NCBI GenBank assembly: GCA_902492825.1
Contig: CABUMZ010000022.1
Span: 1 to 19,379 of the forward strand
Source: an uncultured Collinsella sp.
GTDB taxonomy: Bacteria > Actinomycetota > Coriobacteriia > Coriobacteriales > Coriobacteriaceae
Direction of reading: 5' to 3'
DNA: 19,379 nt
Below the pieces are notes generated by a model, which saw only the letters and a program-made list of their open reading frames with translations, did no database searches and was not told the DNA's origin. The position numbers and the translations under genes were made by a program. Positions 14,975 to 19,379 of this stretch are shown in pieces. The first letter of the stretch is position 1. Each line of letters starts with the position of its first letter.

Positions 14975-15101
14975 GACGAAAACAATTTGCGTCTGGTAAT
15001 AAGCGTACGAAAGCGCAATTTACGTCTTAATTCCGTACGCAAATCAAGACGAAAACCGTTTACGTCTGCTTTAAATCCGTACGAAAACGGTTTTCGTCTT
15101 G
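14975..15101. repeat. Cluster of four degenerate palindromic units
   Basis: Four related units with the pattern ACGAAA, a short spacer, then TTTnCGTCT lie at about 14975-14994, 15006-15027, 15049-15067 and 15081-15099, partly joined by CCGTACG. The last two form a larger inverted repeat: 15045-15061 pairs perfectly with 15085-15101 (17 bp) around 23 bases. The cluster fills the gap between the dehydratase terminator and the 3' end of the ATPase gene. It could act as a terminator for the latter, be a repeat element, or be a set of binding sites. Confidence 0.6.
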
Positions 15102-15118
15102 CAGGGCAGTTGTCGTTT

Positions 15119-16210
15119 CTACAGTTCAACTTCCAGTTCGGCTTTGTGCTCGTAGAGGTAGTCGCGCATGTAGGGGATGGCAAATGAGACCTTGCCGTAC
15201 GAAGGAGCCTCGATAATTGATTCTCTTAACAGGCGGCTGCGGACGGAGCTCACCTGTTGAGGCGTTTTGTTTAGGCCATCGGCAACCATGCTAGTCGAGC
15301 TCGTCTGTCCCAAAGACGCCATGCTCAGCAGATAAGCGATGCACGTGGGCGGAATGCGCTGCAGCGCGGGCTCAATCACCATGGCGCAGAAGCGTTCGCG
15401 TGCCGTTGCAATGCCGCGCTCGGCTTCTTCTTCTCCAATAATCGGTGTATGTGCGCGTCTTGCCAACTGCCATGCGTAGTATCCAACGAGTTGGATCATG
15501 AAAGGATAACCTTGCGTTGCCTCGGCAAGTTGGCCGGCAATACCTGGCTGCAACTCCATGCCAGACGCTTCAATGGTTTCCTCGAGGGAGTACGACACTT
15601 CGGTTACTGCCACGGCCTTCAGGTCAAAGGGGAGGGCACGGCGCAAAAACGTAAGTGTCTTTCCGTTGATGATGCTTTCAATCATCGAAGGCAGCCCCGC
15701 AAAAACAAAGGCGATATCAAGGTCTTCGCCGATAACCTGCTGAATCGCAATGGAGAGCGTTCGGACCTCATCGAGCTCTGCGTCTTGAACCTCGTCGAGA
15801 GTGATGAGCAGGCCATTTCCATTCTTGGATATTGTCTGTCTCATGGCGTCGCGTAGCGATGGGCCGATTCGCTCAATATCTATGCTGCCGATGGATATGC
15901 CAGCTACGGTGGGCTCAAATCTGGCGTGTTTGGCCTGGAATTTGGGCTGCAGCTGTTCGAGAATGCGCTGGCAAAGTCCCTCGGTTGCGACCTCTTTTAT
16001 GACCGTCCAGCCACGGCTTTGCGCCAAACGTGAGCACTCGTCAAGGAGGACCGTCTTGCCCGTTCCACGGACGCCAGCTATGCGCATTAGGCGCCCCGGG
16101 GCACCAGGCCCGTTGGCGAGGCCTTCACTGAATTCTTCGAGTACATCTTCGCGGCCGATAATCGTGGGAGGTGTTTTACCTGCTGTGGGCTTAAAAGGGT
16201 TTGTTTGCAT
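15119..16210 (-). CDS. AAA-type ATPase with C-terminal winged-helix region (function unknown)
   Basis: The 363-residue protein is a P-loop ATPase of the Orc/Cdc6-like or archaeal-ATPase type. It has a Walker A GVRGTGKT at 46-53, a Walker B LLITLDE at 134-140, and a sensor-1-like strand FVFAGLPS around 172-179. A lid region with EATQGYPFMIQLVGYYAW and a C-terminal winged-helix-like segment (LGQTSSTSMVADGLNKTPQQ onward) follow. It has no membrane segments. The ATG at 16210 follows AAAGGTGG by 5 bases on the minus strand; a GTG nine bases earlier lies inside that site. Such proteins are found as free-standing ATPases in many Actinobacteria and archaea, with roles proposed in mobile elements, toxin-antitoxin or stress systems; none is proven here. 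It is the only non-metabolic gene in the window and has repeats on both sides. Confidence 0.8.
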   Translation of the reverse strand: MQTNPFKPTAGKTPPTIIGREDVLEEFSEGLANGPGAPGRLMRIAGVRGTGKTVLLDECSRLAQSRGWTVIKEVATEGLCQRILEQLQPKFQAKHARFEPTVAGISIGSIDIERIGPSLRDAMRQTISKNGNGLLITLDEVQDAELDEVRTLSIAIQQVIGEDLDIAFVFAGLPSMIESIINGKTLTFLRRALPFDLKAVAVTEVSYSLEETIEASGMELQPGIAGQLAEATQGYPFMIQLVGYYAWQLARRAHTPIIGEEEAERGIATARERFCAMVIEPALQRIPPTCIAYLLSMASLGQTSSTSMVADGLNKTPQQVSSVRSRLLRESIIEAPSYGKVSFAIPYMRDYLYEHKAELEVEL

Positions 16211-16223
16211 GTGAGCCACCTTT

Positions 16224-16290
16224 GCTCAAGATATAGCAAGATATAGCAAAGTATAGCAAGATATAGCAAAGTATAGTGAGATATAGCAAA
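16224..16290. repeat. 10-bp tandem repeat upstream of the ATPase gene
   Basis: Six units of exactly 10 bases run from 16231 to 16290, alternating between ATATAGCAAG-type and GTATAGCAAA-type, with one unit (16271-16280) changed to GTATAGTGAG. A partial unit precedes it. On the minus strand the units read as TTGCTATATC/TTGCTATACT, and the array ends about 20 bases before the ATPase ATG. Each unit holds a TATA(C/T) string similar to a -10 box, and the period equals about one helical turn. Confidence 0.85.
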
Positions 16291-16321
16291 GTGAGCGCTA
16301 CTCGCGGGTTTTGCGGTGGTG

Positions 16322-17002
16322 CTATTTTCCAAATGCCGCGCGGATAAAGCGCTGGGCGAACAGCTTGTTGGCGACGTTGATGACATGGCCCAGGAACAGT
16401 GCCGAGATGGCGGTCGTGACGCCAAAGCCGCCCAGGTTGTACATAAAGATCAGCGACAACGCGAGCGAGGCGGCGACATGTGAGCAGTCAAACACGACTT
16501 TTACGTCACCAAAGCGGCGTTTAAGCTTTTCGGCAATGACTTGCACCAAGCCGTCGGGCGCGTTGGGGACAACGCCCATGTTGACGACGAGACTTACGCC
16601 AAATGCGGTGACAGCGAGGGAGAGCAGCATGGTCGCAATCTGTGTGGGGAGTGCCGTGGGATGCAGTGGGTTGACCGCCATGAAGAGGTCGGTCAAGCCG
16701 CCAATCAGCGTTGAGAAGAACAACTCGAGCAGGATGCGCGGCTGGAACTCGCTTCGCAAGATGGCTAATTGCGCCACGATGTAGGCGACGTAGGTTGCGG
16801 TGATCCAAAAGCCGAGCGTCTTGCCAGTGAGCATGGATAGGGTTGTGGCAAAGCACGTGAGCGCGGCGACGCCCAGGCCGGATGCCGTCTGGAGACTCAT
16901 GCCGAGTGCCAGTACTGCAACGCCTGCCAGATACATCAGCATCCTGATGACGGTATGGAACCAATCGATCTTCTCGCCATTCATGATGATGAGCGGTCGC
17001 AT
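16322..17002 (-). CDS. YczE/YitT-like integral membrane protein
   Basis: The 226-residue protein has about five to six hydrophobic membrane segments and resembles the YczE family (DUF6198-type) of small bacterial membrane proteins, whose function is unknown; some occur next to MocR/PdxR-like regulators. Visible features are LAGVAVLALGMSLQTASGLG in the first helix, FFSTLIGGLTDLFMAV, FGVSLVVNMGVVPNAPDGLV and FGVTTAISALFLGHVINVAN at the end, with conserved glycine- and proline-rich loops. The ATG at 17002 has AAAGGACGGG about 6 bases upstream on the minus strand. A structured leader ending in six Ts lies just before it, suggesting control of transcription elongation. It is followed on the same strand by the ATPase gene after about 110 bases, but the repeat array makes co-transcription uncertain. 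Confidence 0.75.
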   Translation of the reverse strand: MRPLIIMNGEKIDWFHTVIRMLMYLAGVAVLALGMSLQTASGLGVAALTCFATTLSMLTGKTLGFWITATYVAYIVAQLAILRSEFQPRILLELFFSTLIGGLTDLFMAVNPLHPTALPTQIATMLLSLAVTAFGVSLVVNMGVVPNAPDGLVQVIAEKLKRRFGDVKVVFDCSHVAASLALSLIFMYNLGGFGVTTAISALFLGHVINVANKLFAQRFIRAAFGK

Positions 17003-17029
17003 GTTGCTACCCGTCCTTTCGGTTGTGTG

Positions 17030-17109
17030 AAAAAACTGACCCGGACCGGCAAAAGAGGGTTATCGGAGGCACTGCTGTTAAAGCAGAAAAGCCGGCCCCA
17101 CGGTCAGTT
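17030..17109 (-). promoter_or_regulatory. Structured leader / candidate attenuator of the YczE-like gene
   Basis: On the minus strand, CTGACC pairs with GGTCAG (17102-17107 with 17036-17041) to close an outer helix, CCGGC pairs with GCCGG (17091-17095 with 17046-17050), and CTGCT pairs with AGCAG (17082-17086 with 17072-17076) as an inner hairpin. A 21-nt stretch, 17051-17071, is left unpaired. Six Ts (complement of 17030-17035) follow the outer helix, and the gene starts 28 bases later. This fits a riboswitch or attenuator; I do not recognise a known class. Confidence 0.45.
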
Positions 17110-17120
17110 GTCTAGGAAGT

Positions 17121-17160
17121 GTCTCGCTGTGCCGGAATGGGACTGAAGGGCCAGCGAGAC
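17121..17160. other. Hairpin with perfect 8-bp base in the divergent region
   Basis: GTCTCGCT (17121-17128) pairs with AGCGAGAC (17153-17160). Four further pairs (17129/17152, 17131/17151, 17132/17150, 17133/17149) extend the stem past one bulge. It would form part of the YczE-like leader if transcribed on the minus strand. Confidence 0.5.
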
Positions 17161-17173
17161 GGGAGGAAAGCAA

Positions 17174-17194
17174 ATGACATTGCGTGGGCAATAG
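17174..17194 (+). CDS. Possible 6-residue leader peptide (MTLRGQ)
   Basis: GGGAGGAAAG (17161-17170) is an excellent Shine-Dalgarno sequence 3 bases before this ATG. The frame is only six codons and ends in TAG. Its last codons overlap the left arm of the 18-bp inverted repeat, as in leader peptides that control a hairpin by ribosome position. Without a known promoter this is tentative. Confidence 0.2.
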   Translation: MTLRGQ

Positions 17195-17239
17195 GATGCC
17201 AAGATGGTAGGGTGCGTCTTAGCATCCTATTGCCCACGC
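17182..17239. repeat. Perfect 18-bp inverted repeat (large hairpin)
   Basis: GCGTGGGCAATAGGATGC (17182-17199) is the exact reverse complement of 17222-17239, around 22 bases. Inside, AAGA (17201-17204) can pair with TCTT (17217-17220). No T-run follows on either strand, so it is not a simple terminator. Confidence 0.8.
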
Positions 17240-17242
17240 TCA

Positions 17243-17258
17243 ACGAAATCGGTTTCGT
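17243..17258. promoter_or_regulatory. Second LacI-type operator, copy A
   Basis: ACGAAATCGGTTTCGT is a near-perfect palindrome with a central CG, a common LacI/GalR operator form, extended by one more pair (A 17242, T 17259). The identical 16-mer occurs in reverse orientation at 17369-17384. It differs from the GGTGAACGTTCACC type, so a different regulator, not encoded in the window, is likely. Confidence 0.65.
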
Positions 17259-17311
17259 TTGAGCCTAAGTATACGCACGGGATTTTATTTGCGAAGAGAA
17301 AAACAATAAAA

Positions 17312-17327
17312 AGGTGAACGTTCACCT
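17312..17327. promoter_or_regulatory. LacI-type operator O3, same sequence as at uxaC
   Basis: AGGTGAACGTTCACCT is identical over all 16 bases to operator O1 at 776-791. It lies 163 bases before the HIT start codon, between two copies of a different LacI-type operator. It suggests that the HIT/GntP unit belongs to the same regulon as uxaC. An in-frame GTG at 17314 lies inside it but is not the gene start. Confidence 0.75.
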
Positions 17328-17359
17328 AATCGCAACAACTCGTTGGCTGTATCATGGCG

Positions 17360-17393
17360 GTAGTCGATACGAAACCGATTTCGTATCGACTAC
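17360..17393. promoter_or_regulatory. 34-bp palindrome holding LacI-type operator copy B
   Basis: GTAGTCGATACGAAA (17360-17374) is the exact reverse complement of 17379-17393, around CCGA. The core 17369-17384 is the exact reverse complement of copy A at 17243-17258. The arms extend well past a normal operator, so it could also fold as an RNA hairpin in the HIT leader. Confidence 0.65.
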
Positions 17394-17422
17394 GCATGCG
17401 TTGTATCTGTCCATTATCTGGT

Positions 17423-17460
17423 GGTGTAAACGAGGGATTACACCTGCCGCAAAAGCGGCA
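17423..17460 (+). other. Two adjacent hairpins in the HIT gene leader
   Basis: GGTGTAA (17423-17429) pairs with TTACACC (17438-17444), and directly next to it TGCCGC (17445-17450) pairs with GCGGCA (17455-17460) around AAAA. They end 18 bases before the ribosome binding site. The T-content after the second is too low for an ordinary terminator. Confidence 0.5.
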
Positions 17461-17490
17461 TTCATCATTGTCCAGATCGAAAGGATCACC

Positions 17491-17925
17491 ATGGAACAGC
17501 ATACCGATTGCTCGTACTGCATGTGCGGGACCGACAACACGCTCGTCGATGCCTTTGGCATCCCCATGCTTGACCTGCCTGCCAGCAAGCTCATCTTGTT
17601 TAAGGAGCAGAGTCATAAAGGCCGCGTAATCGTGGCCTCCAAGCAGCACGTCGATGACATCTCCTGCATGTCCGAGGAAGACGCTGCCGCCTTTATGGCC
17701 GATGTCCGCCACGTCGCGGCAGCGCTGCACAAGGCGTTCAATCCCGACAAGATTAACTTTGGTGCCTACGGCGACACCATGCATCACCTGCACGTGCATA
17801 TCGTCCCCAAGTACAAGGACGACCCGTTTGAGTTTGGCGACGTGTTTGCCATGAACCCCGGTCGCGTCACGCTCGAGTCGGCTCAGTACGACGAGATCGC
17901 CCAGGCAATTGTCGCCAACCTGTAA
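17491..17925 (+). CDS. HIT-family (histidine triad) nucleotide hydrolase/transferase
   Basis: The 144-residue protein carries the triad in MHHLHVHIVPKYKD: H99, H101 and H103, preceded by H98. HIT proteins hydrolyse or transfer nucleotide phosphoramidates or dinucleotides and are cytoplasmic. The N-terminal CSYCMC (C7, C10, C12) resembles the CxxC pair of HINT/Fhit-like members that may hold zinc. The ATG at 17491 is chosen because GAAAGGA ends 5 bases upstream; an earlier GTG frame start at 17314 would lie in an operator and read through hairpins. It is followed after 68 bases by a GntP-family permease gene with its own ribosome binding site, probably in one operon. Its link to sugar-acid use is unclear; a housekeeping role or a nucleotide-linked step are both possible. 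Confidence 0.88.
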   Translation: MEQHTDCSYCMCGTDNTLVDAFGIPMLDLPASKLILFKEQSHKGRVIVASKQHVDDISCMSEEDAAAFMADVRHVAAALHKAFNPDKINFGAYGDTMHHLHVHIVPKYKDDPFEFGDVFAMNPGRVTLESAQYDEIAQAIVANL

Positions 17926-17993
17926 GCGAGTAAAAGCTGCTATTTCGAATAGAAGCACTTGGCTTCATTGCCAGTGAAAAAAGGAGCTTATCT

Positions 17994-19328
17994 ATGAATG
18001 CAGGAGTTGTTTCACTCCTTTGGGTGCTGGTGGGCGTAGTCCTGCTGGTCGCCATGATCGTTAAGTTTAAAATCAACAGCATCATTGCGCTTATTCTTTC
18101 CGCCATTTTTATCGCCCTTGCCGACGGCATCTCTGTGGGCGACCTTGTCACCACCATGGAAGATGGACTGGGCGGAACGCTTAAGTCGCTTGCGCTGATC
18201 ATTATCTTTGGCGCAGCCATCGGAAAACTGATGACCGATTCGGGTGCCTCGCAGCAGATTGCCGACACTATCGTTGACAAGCTCGGTATTAAGCTGCTGC
18301 CTGTTGCGCTTCTGATCATCGGCGTTATCTTTGGTATGAGCATGTTCTACGAGGTGGCGTTCCTTATCGTTACGCCGCTCGTTATCAGCATCGCCAAAGA
18401 GGCCGACATCCCCTATATGCGCCTGATTATCCCGGCTGTTTCTGGTACCACGATGGGCCATTCCCTTTTTCCGCCGCAGCCTGGTCCTATGGCGCTGGTG
18501 AGTGCCTTTGGTGCCGAGGTTCCGCCGGTCTACATCTTTGGTCTGATCGTCACGATTCCGACACTTATCTGCTCTGGTCTTTTGCTGTGCCATTTCATCC
18601 CCGGTCTCGATGACATGCCGCTTGGCAATGTTATGAAGCCGGCGGAGCGCAGGCCCGCGGACGAGCTTCCGCCGTTTTGGCTTTCCATTCTGGTGCCGCT
18701 GTTCCCGGCAATCATCATGATTGGGGCTTCGATTATCAAGAACACGGTGGGCGAGGGTTGCTTTGCATACGATCTTGCCAGCTGCATCGGTAGCGCAGAT
18801 ATCACTATGCTCATCACGATGATTCTTGCCATGGTTGCGTATGGTTATACGCGCGGCATGGATGGCGGAGAGATTTCTAGCTCTATGTCCGATGCTATCA
18901 AGGGCGTCGCGAACGTGCTGCTCGTTATCGGTGCCGGCGGCATCATGAAGCAGGTCATCATTACTTCTGGCGTTGGCGCGACGCTTGCCGACATGGTGAG
19001 CCTCATGCCGGTGTCGCCGCTGATTTTGGCTTGGGTGATCACGGTGGTCCTGCGCCTGCTCACCGGCCAGGGTACCGTCTCGGCCATCACCGCCGCCGGC
19101 GTCGTGGCACCTATGGTTACGCAGTTTGGCATCAACCCGGTGCTTGCAGTACTGGTCTGCGCCTGCGCATCCAATACCATCACGCCTATGTATGACGGCG
19201 GCTACCTGCTGTTCCAGCAGTCGTTTGGCCTGTCGATGAAGGATACCTATAAGACATGGGGCCTGTTGGAGCTCGTCAACTCCGTTGTCGGCCTCATCAT
19301 GGTTCTGATCCTGAGCCTGTTTATCTAG
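17994..19328 (+). CDS. GntP-family gluconate/sugar-acid:H+ symporter (paralogue 2)
   Basis: The 444-residue membrane protein is a more typical GntP member than the one at 11621. It keeps the family segment GHSLFPPQPGP, and has LLVAMIVKFKINSIIALILS at the start, FGMSMFYEVAFLIVTPLVI in the middle, and GQGTVSAITAAGVVAP, ITPMYDGGYLLFQQ and MKDTYKTWGLLELVNSVVGL at the end. The ATG at 17994 follows AAGGAG by 7 bases. It probably takes up gluconate or a related aldonate or hexonate by proton symport. The operator shared with uxaC suggests a substrate connected to hexuronate breakdown. It is complete; 51 bases remain after it and show only a weak hairpin. Confidence 0.93.
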   Translation: MNAGVVSLLWVLVGVVLLVAMIVKFKINSIIALILSAIFIALADGISVGDLVTTMEDGLGGTLKSLALIIIFGAAIGKLMTDSGASQQIADTIVDKLGIKLLPVALLIIGVIFGMSMFYEVAFLIVTPLVISIAKEADIPYMRLIIPAVSGTTMGHSLFPPQPGPMALVSAFGAEVPPVYIFGLIVTIPTLICSGLLLCHFIPGLDDMPLGNVMKPAERRPADELPPFWLSILVPLFPAIIMIGASIIKNTVGEGCFAYDLASCIGSADITMLITMILAMVAYGYTRGMDGGEISSSMSDAIKGVANVLLVIGAGGIMKQVIITSGVGATLADMVSLMPVSPLILAWVITVVLRLLTGQGTVSAITAAGVVAPMVTQFGINPVLAVLVCACASNTITPMYDGGYLLFQQSFGLSMKDTYKTWGLLELVNSVVGLIMVLILSLFI

Positions 19329-19379
19329 GCGAGAAACGCATAAGACAAGCGTGTCTCACCGCAAGCCCGCGGACAGTTG

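Larger units (their letters stand above)
17003..17490. other. 488-bp divergent intergenic region dense in operators and hairpins
   Basis: No protein gene is supported here. The region separates the minus-strand YczE-like gene from the plus-strand HIT gene. From left to right it holds a leader hairpin with T-tract for the YczE-like gene, an 8-bp-plus hairpin, a ribosome binding site with a 6-codon frame, an 18-bp perfect inverted repeat, two copies of one LacI-type operator, one copy of the uxaC-type operator, and two small adjacent hairpins before the HIT gene. Each is listed separately. Confidence 0.7.

Noticed and set aside
14975..15101. CRISPR array
   Set aside because: Units are degenerate palindromes of different length, not constant repeats with unique spacers.
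16224..16290. CRISPR array
   Set aside because: The repeat units are only 10 bp and contiguous, with no spacers and no cas genes.
17314..17490. N-terminal extension of the HIT protein from the GTG at 17314
   Set aside because: The GTG lies within an operator palindrome and the extension would translate the palindromes at 17360-17393 and 17423-17460. The ATG at 17491 has a good ribosome binding site and gives the usual HIT length.
19331..19357. Terminator after the second GntP gene
   Set aside because: GAGAAACGC and GCGTGTCTC pair with one mismatch, but no T-tract follows. The window ends soon after, so a true terminator may lie beyond it.

Overview
The window reads as a high-GC Gram-positive chromosome. 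The closest match I can suggest from memory is a gut Coriobacteriia such as Collinsella. That is an inference from codon use, strong AGGAGG-type ribosome binding sites and the gene set, and no marker gene is present to prove it. The window is a sugar-acid catabolic island: genes for uptake and breakdown of hexuronates and aldonates, each set with its own regulatory DNA.

Layout. (1) Positions 1-700: the 3' end of a LacI-family regulator and its terminator. (2) Positions 776-7053: a hexuronate operon, uxaC, a GPH-type sugar-acid symporter, uxaB, uxaA, behind a promoter carrying two copies of the palindrome GGTGAACGTTCACC. These enzymes convert galacturonate via tagaturonate and altronate to 2-keto-3-deoxygluconate (KDG). 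The glucuronate-only enzymes (UxuA, UxuB) and the KDG kinase and aldolase are not here. (3) Positions 7229-10594: two flavin/iron-sulfur oxidoreductases, an orphan GltD-like NAD(P)H subunit and a FadH/BaiCD-like flavoenzyme, separated by a long hairpin. (4) Positions 10694-14949: an FCD-type GntR regulator divergent from a GntP-family permease and an IlvD/Edd-family sugar-acid dehydratase, a likely aldonate-to-KDG route. (5) Positions 14975-16290: a minus-strand AAA-type ATPase with a cluster of palindromes after it and a 10-bp tandem repeat before it. (6) Positions 16322-17002: a YczE-like membrane protein on the minus strand, with a structured leader ending in a T-tract. (7) Positions 17003-17490: a 488-bp divergent intergenic region dense in operators and hairpins. 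(8) Positions 17491-19328: a HIT-family protein and a second GntP-family permease.

How it fits together. The same 16-bp palindrome occurs before uxaC and again, 16.5 kb away, before the HIT/GntP pair. I infer that the truncated LacI protein, or a paralogue, controls both as one regulon. The HIT/GntP region also has a second LacI-type operator in two identical copies in inverted orientation, 126 bp apart. The strongest candidates for undescribed biology are this operator arrangement, the structured leader of the YczE-like gene, the repeat-flanked ATPase, and the two orphan redox enzymes beside the uronate genes.
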